Shown: positions 46,783-55,478 of the stretch, piece by piece
Position numbering within the stretch: position 1 is the stretch's first letter
Layout of the letters: each line of letters opens with the position of its first letter
Source: 66-474 sp035695065
GTDB taxonomy: Bacteria > Pseudomonadota > Gammaproteobacteria > Xanthomonadales > Rhodanobacteraceae
Reading direction: 5' to 3'
Assembly (NCBI GenBank): GCA_035695065.1
Contig: DASSEW010000063.1
Coordinates: 7,170 to 71,169 of the forward strand
Length of the DNA: 64,000 nt
Notes under the pieces: model-generated
The model's database searches: none
What the model was told of the DNA's origin: nothing
What the model saw: the letters and a program-made list of their open reading frames with translations, nothing else
Made by a program: the position numbers and the translations under genes

Positions 46783-47265
46783 ATGGCAAACGGAGCTGGA
46801 CTTGGTGCATTGATGGGCATGGGGCTGGGCATCATGCTCCTTGCGATCGTGGTCGGCCTCGTCGTCGGCACGCTGATCCTGATGTTTTCGACGCGACTGG
46901 TCGAGAAGTTCACGCCGTCGTTCGGCAAGGCGCTGGTGACCCAGATCGCCTGGCTGGTGGTGATGTTCATCGTCAGCCTGATCCTCGGCCTGGTGCTCGG
47001 CGGTTCCGGCTTCAGCCGGCTGATCGTGATGGTGGTGAACTTCTTCGTCGGCGCGTGGATCATCCAGCAGCTGATCACGCCGCCCGGCGGCGCCGTGGCC
47101 GATGGCGGTGCGATGGCGATGACGGCTGGCGCGAAGATGAGCTATGCCCGCGCCTGCCTGGTGGCACTGGTCGATTACGTGATCTGCCTGGTGATCGGCA
47201 TCATCTGCGGCGTGATCTTCTGGGTTGCGTTCGGCAGCGCGATGCTGGCGGCGTTCCACCACTGA
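46783..47265 (+). CDS. Four-helix membrane protein of unknown function
   Basis: 160 residues from the ATG at 46783, after ACGGGAGGGC. Four membrane segments (GIMLLAIVVGLVVGTLILMF; LVVMFIVSLILGLVLG; FSRLIVMVVNFFVGAWIIQQ; VALVDYVICLVIGIICGVIF). I do not recognise a family. The 101-bp gap after the nuclease gene holds no other gene. A rho-independent terminator follows. Confidence 0.68.
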   Translation: MANGAGLGALMGMGLGIMLLAIVVGLVVGTLILMFSTRLVEKFTPSFGKALVTQIAWLVVMFIVSLILGLVLGGSGFSRLIVMVVNFFVGAWIIQQLITPPGGAVADGGAMAMTAGAKMSYARACLVALVDYVICLVIGIICGVIFWVAFGSAMLAAFHH

Positions 47266-47290
47266 CGAAACGCTTCAACGCATGACGAAA

Positions 47291-47317
47291 AACGCCGGCT
47301 TGCGCCGGCGTTTTTTT
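47291..47317. terminator. Rho-independent terminator between convergent genes
   Basis: CGCCGGC-TTGC-GCCGGCG stem (47293-47310) followed by seven T. It ends the upstream membrane-protein gene; the preceding AAAA run makes it partly bidirectional for the convergent Mpo1-like gene. Confidence 0.92.
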
Positions 47318-47781
47318 CAATACGCGATGCCGATGCGCCGCATCAGCTTGCCGGTGAGCCAGGCCGGGCCGATCAACAGGTAGGCGAGGTCGGTGAAGAA
47401 CGACGGCCGCCGGCCTTCGATGATGTGACCGACGAACTGGCCGATCCATGCAATCACGAACAATCCAATCGCCATCCCTAGCAGGTGTTGCGGGCCGAGC
47501 GCGCGCAACGCGCCCTCCGCGATCAACCCGCAAAGAATGAACACTGCTGCCATCCCCAGCCCGATCGCGCGCGACAACCGGTAATAGAACACGAATGCGC
47601 AAAACATCGCGATGAAAGCCCAGAACCCCGCGCGCCCGATCGCCTCCGGCACCGGGATCAGCCACAGCAGCGCGACCACGCACCACAGGATCACCGGCAC
47701 GCACAGCCAGTGGATCGCACGATTGGTGCGGTTCGCGTGATCCGAACTGTAACTGCCGAACCACTCGTGGATGGTGCGCAT
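47317..47781 (-). CDS. Mpo1/DUF962 family membrane protein
   Basis: 154 residues. DUF962/YGL010w pattern: EWFGSYSSDHANRTNRAIHW, four hydrophobic segments, and FVGHIIEGRRPSFFTDLAYL with LLIGPAWLTGKL. The yeast homologue Mpo1 is an Fe-dependent dioxygenase in 2-hydroxy fatty-acid alpha-oxidation; conserved His residues (Asp-His and Gly-His-Ile) could be the metal ligands. Activity of bacterial members is untested. Follows purC by 24 bp on the same strand. Confidence 0.85.
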   Translation of the reverse strand: MRTIHEWFGSYSSDHANRTNRAIHWLCVPVILWCVVALLWLIPVPEAIGRAGFWAFIAMFCAFVFYYRLSRAIGLGMAAVFILCGLIAEGALRALGPQHLLGMAIGLFVIAWIGQFVGHIIEGRRPSFFTDLAYLLIGPAWLTGKLMRRIGIAY

Positions 47782-47805
47782 GGGGTGATCCTAATCCAGC
47801 ACGAT

Positions 47806-48702
47806 TCAATCCAGCACGATCCCCGCGAGCTTCTTCAGTGCCTCCGCATACTTCGCCGCGGTGCCGTCGATCACCGACTGCGGAACCTTGGGGCCGGGCG
47901 CGCGCTTGTTCCAGTCCAGCGTTTCCAGGTAGTCGCGCACGAACTGCTTGTCATAGCTCGGCGGGCTGATGCCGACCTTGTATTGATCGGCGGGCCAGAA
48001 GCGCGAGGAATCGGGCGTCAGCATTTCGTCCATCACGTACAGCTTGCCGTCGGCGTCGGTGCCGAATTCGAACTTGGTGTCGGCGATGATGATGCCGCGC
48101 TCCGCGGCGTACTTCGCGGCGAAGGTGTAGATCGCGAGCGTGGCGGCACGCACCTGCTCGGCGAGGTCGGCGCCGATCGCCTGCACCACCGCGTCGAAAC
48201 CGATGTTCTCGTCGTGCGATCCCGAAGGCGCCTTGGTGGATGGCGTGAAGATCGGCTCCGGCAACTTGTCGGCCTGGCGCAGGCCCGCCGGCAGCTTGAT
48301 GCCGCACAGCGAACCCGTCGCCTGGTAATCCTTCCAGCCCGAGCCGATCAGGTAACCGCGCGCGATCGCCTCGATCGGCACCGCCTTCAACCGCTTGGCC
48401 ACCACCGCGCGGCGCGAATACAGCGCAACGTCCGTGCCCGCCGGCAGCACGTCCCCGACCGGCACGCCGGTCAGGTGGTTCGGCACCAGGTGCGCGGTCT
48501 TGCCGAACCAGAAATTGGAAATCTGCGTCAGCATCTCGCCCTTGCCGGGAATCGGATCGGGCAGCACCACGTCGAAGGCCGAAAGGCGATCGGTCGCGAC
48601 GATCAGCAGGCGCTCGTTCGGCAGCGCATAGACGTCGCGCACCTTGCCGCGGTGCAGGAATTCGAGGCCGGGCAGGTTGGAGGCGTGCAGGGTGGTGGAC
48701 AT
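47806..48702 (-). CDS. purC: Phosphoribosylaminoimidazole-succinocarboxamide synthase
   Basis: 298 residues from the ATG at 48702. Joins CAIR and aspartate with ATP in purine synthesis. Motifs: LHRGKVRDVYALPNERLLIV, ATDRLSAFDVVLPDPIPGKG, ARGYLIGSGWKDY, DTKFEFG and DEMLTPDSSRFW. It is the longer eukaryote-like form (~300 residues) rather than the ~240-residue E. coli form, as usual in this group. Divergent from the cytochrome gene. Confidence 0.95.
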   Translation of the reverse strand: MSTTLHASNLPGLEFLHRGKVRDVYALPNERLLIVATDRLSAFDVVLPDPIPGKGEMLTQISNFWFGKTAHLVPNHLTGVPVGDVLPAGTDVALYSRRAVVAKRLKAVPIEAIARGYLIGSGWKDYQATGSLCGIKLPAGLRQADKLPEPIFTPSTKAPSGSHDENIGFDAVVQAIGADLAEQVRAATLAIYTFAAKYAAERGIIIADTKFEFGTDADGKLYVMDEMLTPDSSRFWPADQYKVGISPPSYDKQFVRDYLETLDWNKRAPGPKVPQSVIDGTAAKYAEALKKLAGIVLD

Positions 48703-48820
48703 GGGCGTGCCTCGGGCGGAAAGCGCAATTGTAGCGGGCGGAATGGAGCGTCGAAGGGGAACGGGAATTCTGGACAGCTCGGCTGATAAACTGACGCGTC
48801 TTGCCATCCGACGCCCGCGA

Positions 48821-49129
48821 ATGCGCATCGCCTCGTTTTTCATCCTCGTCCTGCTCGCGACCGGCGCCCTCGCCGCGACGCCGCCCACGCGACTGGGCTT
48901 GTGCGCGGCCTGCCACGGTGCCGATGGCCGCGCGCGCATTCCCGGCGCGCCGAACCTGGCCGGACAGAACTATCAATATCTGATGAGCGCGCTGCACGCC
49001 TACAAGAGCGGCGCGCGTGACGTGGCGGTGATGCGCGCGGCGATCGGCCCGCTTTCCGAGGCCGAATTGCAGCAGCTGGCGCACTGGTATTCGCAACTGC
49101 CGTGCGCGCCGGCGCAGGCGGAGCACTGA
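48821..49129 (+). CDS. Small monoheme c-type cytochrome
   Basis: 102 residues. Signal peptide ASFFILVLLATGALA, one heme site CAACH near residue 28, NLAGQNYQYLMSALHAYKSG and a Met in DVAVMRAAIGPLSEAEL that probably supplies the sixth heme ligand. Class I cytochrome c (c553/c4 half-like) in the periplasm. The stop is one base before the djlA start. Confidence 0.87.
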   Translation: MRIASFFILVLLATGALAATPPTRLGLCAACHGADGRARIPGAPNLAGQNYQYLMSALHAYKSGARDVAVMRAAIGPLSEAELQQLAHWYSQLPCAPAQAEH

Positions 49130-49130
49130 C

Positions 49131-49958
49131 ATGCGCGGCCTGCACTACATCGGCAAGCTGGCCGGCTTCCTGGTCGGCCTGCTCGTGTTCCGGAATTTCG
49201 GCGCCGCGATCGTCGGTCTCATCATCGGCCACCTCGTGGACCTCGCGATGCTGCGCACCTTCGCGCGTGGCGGCGAACCGCTGGGATACATCGATCCGCT
49301 GTTCTCGCTGCTGGGCGCGATCTGCAAGACCGACGGCCGCGTGTCGGAAGCCGAAATCGCGGTGAGCGAGAAGTTGATGTCCCGCTTGAACCTCGATGCG
49401 CTGTGGCGCCGGCGCGCGATCGAGGCATTCAACAAGGGCAAGGCGCCGGGTTACGACTCGGGGCTGGCGATCGGCGACCTGCGCACCTGGTGCGCGTTGC
49501 GCCGCAGCTACGTGATGCCGCTGCTGGACATGGTGGCCGATACCGCGCTGGCCGAAGGCCCGCCTTCGCCCGAGAAGATGAAACTGCTGCGGCGGCTTGC
49601 GTGGTCGCTGCACGTGAGCGAACTGCAACTGGTGGCGCTGCTGGCGATGAAGGGTTTCGTCTGGAATGCGCCGGGCGCGGGCGGTGGTGCCGGCGCGGGT
49701 GCAGGTGCCTACGCTCACGCCGGTCGAGGGCAGCCGCCACCACCTGCGCGCGGCGGCCCCGATCCGTATGCCGTGCTCGGCGTGCCGCACGATGCCGACG
49801 AGCGCACCATCAAGCGTGCGTATCGCAAGCTGATCAGCGAGCACCATCCGGATCGCCTCGGCAGCCTGCCGGAAGACATGCGCAAGCGCGCCGAGCAGCG
49901 CGCCAGCGAAATCAACGCGGCGTGGGAGCGCATACAATCCGAACGCGGATTCAAGTGA
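49131..49958 (+). CDS. djlA: Co-chaperone DjlA
   Basis: 275 residues. An N-terminal membrane anchor (residues ~8-38, FLVGLLVFRNFGAAIVGLII), a TerB-like middle domain (LLGAICKTDGRVSEAEIAV), a Gly/Ala/Pro-rich linker (~180-208) and a C-terminal J domain (DPYAVLGVPHDADERTIKRA, HHPDRL with the HPD triad). Stimulates DnaK at the inner membrane. Two bases separate it from the cytochrome gene. Confidence 0.92.
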   Translation: MRGLHYIGKLAGFLVGLLVFRNFGAAIVGLIIGHLVDLAMLRTFARGGEPLGYIDPLFSLLGAICKTDGRVSEAEIAVSEKLMSRLNLDALWRRRAIEAFNKGKAPGYDSGLAIGDLRTWCALRRSYVMPLLDMVADTALAEGPPSPEKMKLLRRLAWSLHVSELQLVALLAMKGFVWNAPGAGGGAGAGAGAYAHAGRGQPPPPARGGPDPYAVLGVPHDADERTIKRAYRKLISEHHPDRLGSLPEDMRKRAEQRASEINAAWERIQSERGFK

Positions 49959-49963
49959 TGCAT

Positions 49964-50010
49964 GTAGGGCGGGCATCGCCCGCCGATGCGGCGGACATTG
50001 TCCGCCCTAC
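49964..50010. repeat. Paired GTAGGGCGGGC hairpins, djlA-rpe gap
   Basis: GTAGGGCGGGCATCGCCCGCC followed by GGCGGACATTGTCCGCCC and TAC. The pair occupies the 66-bp gap between djlA and rpe, ending 14 bp before the rpe ATG. Confidence 0.88.
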
Positions 50011-50024
50011 GGCCTGAGGTATCC

Positions 50025-50693
50025 ATGAGCAAGCAATCCTGCATCATCTGCCCCTCGATCCTCTCCGCCGATTTCGCAAGGCTCGGCGAAGAAGTGGATC
50101 GCGTGCTCACAGCCGGCGCGGACTGGATCCACTTCGATGTCATGGACAACCATTACGTGCCGAACCTCACCATCGGCCCGATGGTGTGCAAGGCGTTGCG
50201 CAAGCACGGCGTCAAGGCGCCGATCGACGTGCACCTGATGGTGAAGCCGGTGGACCGGATCGTGCCGGATTTCGCCGAAGCCGGCGCCAACCTGATCAGC
50301 TTCCATCCGGAAGCGACCGAGCACGTGGATCGTACGCTGCAATTGATCCGCAGCCACGGCTGCCGCGCCGGGCTGGTGTTCAATCCCGCAACGTCACTCG
50401 ACTGGCTGGACTACGTGCTCGACAAGCTCGACCACGTACTGATCATGTCCGTGAATCCCGGTTTCGGCGGGCAGAGCTTCATTCCTTCCGCGCTGGAGAA
50501 GCTGCGTCGCGCCAGGAAGATCATCGACGCAAGCGGCCGCGACATCCGACTGCAGGTGGACGGCGGCGTGAAGGTGGACAACATCGGCGAGATCGCGCGC
50601 GCCGGCGCCGACACGTTCGTCGCGGGCTCGGCGATCTTCGGCGAGAAGGATTACGCCGCGGTGATCGCGGCCATGCGGAAGGAAGTGGGATAG
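50025..50693 (+). CDS. rpe: Ribulose-phosphate 3-epimerase
   Basis: 222 residues from the ATG at 50025. Pentose-phosphate enzyme interconverting ribulose-5-P and xylulose-5-P. TIM barrel with ICPSILSADFARL, WIHFDVMDNHYVPNLTIGP (metal His and Asp), IDVHLMVKPVD, VNPGFGGQSFIP and LQVDGGVKVDNI. Length is typical. A paired repeat precedes it. Confidence 0.95.
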   Translation: MSKQSCIICPSILSADFARLGEEVDRVLTAGADWIHFDVMDNHYVPNLTIGPMVCKALRKHGVKAPIDVHLMVKPVDRIVPDFAEAGANLISFHPEATEHVDRTLQLIRSHGCRAGLVFNPATSLDWLDYVLDKLDHVLIMSVNPGFGGQSFIPSALEKLRRARKIIDASGRDIRLQVDGGVKVDNIGEIARAGADTFVAGSAIFGEKDYAAVIAAMRKEVG

Positions 50694-50802
50694 CAGCGCG
50701 CGCGATTTCTCCACCTCCGTGGTCCGCCGGCGCGACGCCTCTTCGTCCCGTCATTCAACGCAACGAAGCTGCGGATCCGGCGCCGCCGGCGGTGTTCCAT
50801 GA

Positions 50803-50839
50803 GGTCCGCAAGGCCCCCGTTTCAGGGGCATTGCGGACC
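50803..50839. terminator. Hairpin in the rpe-response regulator gap
   Basis: GGTCCGCAA and TTGCGGACC pair (9 bp) around an inner CCCC/GGGG stem. There is no clear T-run. It may end the rpe transcript or be an RNA element in the 339-bp gap. Confidence 0.45.
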
Positions 50840-50928
50840 GCTTCCACGGTCGTCTCTCCACGGCAAGGAGCTTCCGACGAATCCATTACCGCGCACGGGC
50901 GCGGCGCATCGCGGGCGGCTGCCGGGCG

Positions 50929-50960
50929 AAACGCGGGCAATTTGTGGCAAAACGCGGGCA
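50929..50960 (+). promoter_or_regulatory. Direct repeat upstream of the PdsR-like regulator
   Basis: AAACGCGGGCA occurs twice with starts 21 bp apart (about two helical turns), some 75-105 bp before the regulator ATG. Response regulators of the OmpR class often bind direct repeats, so this could be an autoregulatory site. The rest of the gap has no gene. Confidence 0.35.
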
Positions 50961-51032
50961 GAGAGGTAAAACGCCTTGCGCGTCGCGGATTTGCGTTGCA
51001 CGCTGCGCGCCGCGCTGCAAAAAGGAATCGCC

Positions 51033-51722
51033 ATGGCCCGAGCCATTGCCATCGTGGAAGATGAACCGCTGATCCGCGCCAATTACGTGGAGGCGCTCTC
51101 CCGCTTCGGCTACGAAGTGCGCGGCTATCCCTCGCGCGGGGACGCGTCCAGCGCCTTCGCGCAGCGCATGCCGGAGCTGGTGATCATCGACATCGGCCTG
51201 GGCGACGAGCCGGAAGGCGGCTTCGACCTGTGCCGCGAACTGCGCGCGAAATCCTCGACACTGCCGATCATCTTCCTGACCGCGCGCGATTCGGATTTCG
51301 ACGTGATCTCGGGGTTGCGCCTCGGCGCGGACGACTACCTCTCGAAGGACACCAGCCTGCACCAGCTTGCCGCGCGCATCGGCGCGCTGTTCCGCCGCAT
51401 CGAATCGCTGAAGACGCCGGCCTCGGCGGAAACGGTGATCGAACACGGCCCGCTGAAGCTCGAATCCGAGCGCATGCGGATCAGCTGGAACGGCCACGAC
51501 GTGCCGCTGACCGTCACCGAATTCTGGATGGTGCACACGCTGGTGCGTTTCCCCGGCCACGTGAAGAGCCGCGACCAGTTGATGCGCGAAGCGGAACTGG
51601 TGGTGGACGACGCGACGATCACTTCGCACATCAAGCGCATCCGCAAGAAGTTCATCGCGGTGGATCCGGTTTTCGATTCGATCGAGACGGTGCATGGAGT
51701 GGGGTACCGCTGGACGACCTGA
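51033..51722 (+). CDS. Response regulator resembling PdsR of the dedicated sortase system
   Basis: 229 residues from the ATG at 51033, after AAAGGAAT. Receiver 1-120 (IVEDEPLIRANYVEAL, phosphoacceptor Asp in VIIDIGLGDEPEGG, Lys in DYLSKDTS), then an OmpR winged helix (LTVTEFWMVHTLVRFPGHVK, TSHIKRIRKKF, VHGVGYRW). The GLGDEPEGGFDLCRELRAKS and HVKSRDQLMREA segments strongly recall the proteobacterial dedicated sortase regulator PdsR. It pairs with the kinase after a 157-bp repeat. No sortase gene is in the window. Confidence 0.85.
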   Translation: MARAIAIVEDEPLIRANYVEALSRFGYEVRGYPSRGDASSAFAQRMPELVIIDIGLGDEPEGGFDLCRELRAKSSTLPIIFLTARDSDFDVISGLRLGADDYLSKDTSLHQLAARIGALFRRIESLKTPASAETVIEHGPLKLESERMRISWNGHDVPLTVTEFWMVHTLVRFPGHVKSRDQLMREAELVVDDATITSHIKRIRKKFIAVDPVFDSIETVHGVGYRWTT

Positions 51723-51724
51723 GG

Positions 51725-51879
51725 CGGGGCTGGAGGCTGGGGACTAGGGGCTGGGGCGCCTGGATCGGGGCATCGCATAATGCGCTCCCATTCCTGCGCT
51801 TTTCTGAAGCTGACCGGATCCGAACCGTCTCCGCTTCGCGCCCCAGCTCCCAGCCCCCAAGCCCCAGTCCCGCTCCCGC
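51725..51879. repeat. GGCTGGGG palindromic element between regulator and kinase
   Basis: Left arm GGCTGGGGACTAGGGGCTGG and right arm CCCAGCTCCCAGCCCCCAAG are diverged reverse complements. The element fills the whole gap between the response regulator stop and the kinase start, with GCATAATGCGC near its centre. Confidence 0.7.
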
Positions 51880-53889
51880 ATGACCCTCCGCCGCAAACTC
51901 CTCGCTGTCGCGCTGTCCACGCTGGCCCTGCCGTTCGCCGGCTGGCTTTACGTGCGGCAGATGGAGCAGTTGCTGCGGCGCTCGCAGGAACAGGCGCTGC
52001 TGGCGACGGCATTCGCGCTGGGCCGCGGGCTGGTTGCGGTCGGCGCCAACCTGCCCACGCCCGCCAAGGGCTGGTACGTGGAGAACACGCGGCAGCCGAT
52101 CATCGTGGATGGCTACGGCGACGACTGGGCATCGCTGTCGCCGTGGGTGCAACACCCGTGGCCGGGCGTGCGCGTGCAACTGGCCCAGGATGCCGCGTGG
52201 CTGTACCTGCACATCGAGGTCAACGATGCCACGCGCACGCGCGTGGACGCGCAGGACAGCGAATCGCAGGATGCGGATCATGTTGAACTCACGCTTGCAC
52301 GCGGCGCGCAGCAGCGTCATTTCCTGATCGCCTCCGCCGCGCCCGGCAGTTTCCAGGCGCGCGCGCTGGACGAACGCGTGCGCGGCCTCCCCGACCTGAT
52401 CACCGGCCAATGGCAGGAAGACGCCGGCGCCTATCGCATCGAGCTGCGGCTGCCGCGCGCGCAGGCGCCGGATCGGTTAGGCATCGCGGTGTACGACGCC
52501 GATGCGCCGACGCGCTTCAACGGTGGCGAGCCTGACATGCGCCCGCTGTATTCGTTGTCGCCGGCGCTTTCGAACGATCTCACGCAACTCGCGCCCACCG
52601 GCGTGCGCGTGCGCCTGCTGAGTTCCGAGGGCTGGGTGCTGGCTTCCGGCGGCGCGTTGCTCGCGGACGCGCCAACAGGCAACGACCGGATGGCGTGGTT
52701 CGACAACCTGGTGTTCGATGCGTTGATCGCGCCCGCGCTGCAGCCGCGATCCAGCACGCCGGTGGACGCGCCGCAGCTGCAGGATCTCGATGCGAGGCGT
52801 GCGCTGGCCGGGCGTGCGAGCGCGACATGGCGCGCGGGCGAGGCACCGGGCAGCGTGGTGCTGAGCGTGGCGGTGCCGCTGGACACGCACGGCGAGACGC
52901 GCGGCGCGCTGGTGCTGGATCAATCCAGTCGCGCGCTGCCGTTGCTCACGAATCGCGCGCTGCTCGGCCTGATGCTGGCGAGCGTCGCGGGCCTGCTGAT
53001 CGCAGGCGCCCTGCTGTTCGCTTTCGCGACCTGGCTGTCATTGCGCATCGGCCGCCTGCGCGATGCCGCCGAACGCGCGCAGCACCGCGAGGGCGCGCCG
53101 CTTGCCGCGCTGCCGCTGGTGGACGATGCCGACGAACTGGGCGACCTCGCACGCAGTTTCTCGCGGCTGCTGGATGCGATCGGCACCTACACCGATTACC
53201 TGCGCACGCTCGCATCGAAACTTTCGCATGAGTTGAACACGCCGCTGGCGATCGTGAAGTCCTCGCTCGACAACCTCGAGCACGCCGACCTGCCGCCCGA
53301 CGCGCAACCTTATGTCGCGCGTGCACGCGACGGTGCCGCGCGGCTGGGCACGATCGTGCGCGCGATGTCGGAGGCCAGCCGCATGGAGCGCGCGATCGCA
53401 TCGGCCGAAGGCGAGGATTTCGATCTCGCGCAGGTCGTGCGCGGTTGCGCGGAAGCCTATCGCGCGCTGGCCGCGCCGCGTCGTCTCGAGTGCGTGCTGG
53501 ATGCGGCCCACTTCCCGCTGCACGGCGCACCCGAGCTGATCGCGCAGGCGCTCGACAAGCTGTTCGACAATGCGCTGTCGTTCACGCCGGCGGAAGGCTG
53601 GATCCGCATCGAGTTGCGCGAACTGGACGAGGACGAGGGCGCGCAGCTGATCGTCGCCAACAGCGGCCCGCCGTTGCCCGAAGCGATGTCCGGGCGCCTG
53701 TTCGATTCGCTGGTCAGCGTGCGCGGCAGCGGTGCGCGCGTGGGCGTGCCGCATCTCGGCCTGGGCTTGTACGTCGTCCGCCTTGTCGCCGAACTGCACC
53801 AGGGCAAGGTCGAAGCGCACAACCTCGCCGACGGCGTGGCGTTCACGATGCGCTTGCGCGGCATGTTGAGGCGGCGGCTGGCGGAATAG
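51880..53889 (+). CDS. PdsS-like histidine kinase with CBM9-like sensor domain
   Basis: 669 residues. An N-terminal membrane helix (LALPFAGWLYV), then a large periplasmic part whose residues ~70-200 look CBM9-like (IIVDGYGDDWASLSPW, RVQLAQDAAWLYLHIEVND, DHVELTLARG), a second helix near 365-390, HAMP, HisKA with the phosphorylated His in LASKLSHELNTPLAI, and HATPase (LDKLFDNALSFTPAEG, HLGLGLYVVRLVAELH). The same layout is seen in the PdsS kinase of the dedicated sortase system. It probably senses a carbohydrate-like envelope ligand. Confidence 0.85.
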   Translation: MTLRRKLLAVALSTLALPFAGWLYVRQMEQLLRRSQEQALLATAFALGRGLVAVGANLPTPAKGWYVENTRQPIIVDGYGDDWASLSPWVQHPWPGVRVQLAQDAAWLYLHIEVNDATRTRVDAQDSESQDADHVELTLARGAQQRHFLIASAAPGSFQARALDERVRGLPDLITGQWQEDAGAYRIELRLPRAQAPDRLGIAVYDADAPTRFNGGEPDMRPLYSLSPALSNDLTQLAPTGVRVRLLSSEGWVLASGGALLADAPTGNDRMAWFDNLVFDALIAPALQPRSSTPVDAPQLQDLDARRALAGRASATWRAGEAPGSVVLSVAVPLDTHGETRGALVLDQSSRALPLLTNRALLGLMLASVAGLLIAGALLFAFATWLSLRIGRLRDAAERAQHREGAPLAALPLVDDADELGDLARSFSRLLDAIGTYTDYLRTLASKLSHELNTPLAIVKSSLDNLEHADLPPDAQPYVARARDGAARLGTIVRAMSEASRMERAIASAEGEDFDLAQVVRGCAEAYRALAAPRRLECVLDAAHFPLHGAPELIAQALDKLFDNALSFTPAEGWIRIELRELDEDEGAQLIVANSGPPLPEAMSGRLFDSLVSVRGSGARVGVPHLGLGLYVVRLVAELHQGKVEAHNLADGVAFTMRLRGMLRRRLAE

Positions 53890-53956
53890 GCATCCGTCAT
53901 TTCCCGGCGCATGGCCGCGCTGCTATCGTCGCGCGACCACACGCGAGAGCTCCATC

Positions 53957-55444
53957 GTGATCACGCAGGAAGAATTCGACGCACTGGCACGCGCGGGCCA
54001 CACCCGCATTCCGCTGGTGCGCGAGGTCTTGTCCGACCTGGACACCCCGCTGTCGGTGTACCTGAAACTCGCCGACGGCCCGTACACCTTCCTGTTCGAA
54101 TCGGTCGCGGGCGGCGAGAACTGGGGCCGCTATTCGATCATCGGCCTGCCGGCGGCACGCGTGTTCCGCTTCCGCGACCGCACGCTGGAAGTCGAGGAGC
54201 ATGGGGAAGTCGTCGAACGCCGCGAGCTCGACGATCCGTTCGCCGAAATCGAAAAGCTGCGCGCGCAATACACCGTGCCGCGCCTGCCGCAACTGCCTGC
54301 GTTCACCGGCGGCCTGGTCGGCTACTTCGGGTTCGAGTGCGTCGGCTGGATCGAGGAGAAACTGCGCAGCGGCAAGCGCGACGAACTCGGGCTGGACGAC
54401 GCGCTGCTGATGCTGGCCGAGGAAGTCGCGGTGTTCGACAACCTGCGCGGCCGGTTGTACCTGATCGTGCACGTGGATCCTTCGCAAAGCCAGGCCCACG
54501 CGCGCGGCAGGCGGCGCCTGGACCAACTGGTGCATCGCCTGCGCCGCTCGGGTTCGGCGTATCCGGATACCGTTGATCCCGGCGCGACGGATAAAATCGG
54601 CCTGAACGAATCCGATTTCAAATCGAGTTTCACCCGCGGGGAATACGAAGACGTGGTGCGCCGCGCGCAGGAATACATCCGCGCCGGCGACATCTTCCAG
54701 GTGGTGCCTTCGCAACGCCTGAGCGTGCCGTTCCGCGCGCGGCCGATCGACGTCTATCGCGCGCTGCGGGCGCTGAATCCTTCGCCTTATATGTACTTCA
54801 TCGACCTCGGGCGCGCGCAGATCGTCGGTTCGTCGCCGGAGATCCTCGTGCGGCTGCAGGATGGCAAGGTCGTGCTGCGCCCGATCGCCGGCACCCGCAA
54901 GCGCGGCGCCACGCGCGAGGAGGACCTCGCGCTGGAACAGGAGTTGCTGGCCGATCCCAAGGAGCGGGCCGAGCACCTGATGCTGATCGACCTCGGCCGC
55001 AACGACGTCGGTCGTGTCGTGAAGACCGGCAGCGTGCAGCTCACCGAGTCATTCGCGATCGAACGCTACTCGCACGTGATGCACATCGTTTCGCAGGTGG
55101 AAGGCGAGCTGCGCGAGAACCTGAGCTACACGGACGTGCTGCGCGCGGCGTTCCCCGCCGGCACCGTGTCGGGCGCACCGAAGATCCGCGCCATCGAGAT
55201 CATCCAGCAACTCGAACCCATCAAGCGCAATGTCTATGCCGGCGCGGTCGGCTGGATCGGCTGGTGGGGCGATGCCGACACCGCCATCGCCATCCGCACC
55301 GCGGTGATCGCCGACGGCCGCCTGCACGTGCAGGCGGGCGGCGGCATCGTCCACGACTCCGACCCCGGCGCCGAATGGGAAGAAACCATGAACAAGGGCC
55401 GTGCCCTGTTCCGCGCCGTGGCGCAGGCGGCGAGGGGGTTGTGA
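53957..55444 (+). CDS. trpE: Anthranilate synthase component I
   Basis: 495 residues from a GTG at 53957. Converts chorismate and ammonia to anthranilate. Allosteric Trp-binding segment FLFESVAGGENWGRYSIIG, catalytic core GDIFQVVPSQRLSVPF, SPEILVRLQDGKVVLRPIAG with TRKRG, DLGRNDVGRV and FPAGTVSGAPKIRA. The 67-bp upstream gap shows no leader peptide with Trp codons. mrr follows 34 bp later, and trpG lies only beyond an insert of about 2.5 kb. Confidence 0.95.
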   Translation: MITQEEFDALARAGHTRIPLVREVLSDLDTPLSVYLKLADGPYTFLFESVAGGENWGRYSIIGLPAARVFRFRDRTLEVEEHGEVVERRELDDPFAEIEKLRAQYTVPRLPQLPAFTGGLVGYFGFECVGWIEEKLRSGKRDELGLDDALLMLAEEVAVFDNLRGRLYLIVHVDPSQSQAHARGRRRLDQLVHRLRRSGSAYPDTVDPGATDKIGLNESDFKSSFTRGEYEDVVRRAQEYIRAGDIFQVVPSQRLSVPFRARPIDVYRALRALNPSPYMYFIDLGRAQIVGSSPEILVRLQDGKVVLRPIAGTRKRGATREEDLALEQELLADPKERAEHLMLIDLGRNDVGRVVKTGSVQLTESFAIERYSHVMHIVSQVEGELRENLSYTDVLRAAFPAGTVSGAPKIRAIEIIQQLEPIKRNVYAGAVGWIGWWGDADTAIAIRTAVIADGRLHVQAGGGIVHDSDPGAEWEETMNKGRALFRAVAQAARGL

Positions 55445-55478
55445 GTGGTACCTTGCGGATGACCAAAGGGGGGAGCGC

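Noticed and set aside
53890..53956. Tryptophan leader peptide or attenuator before trpE
   Set aside because: The short gap has no run of TGG codons and no terminator/antiterminator pair.
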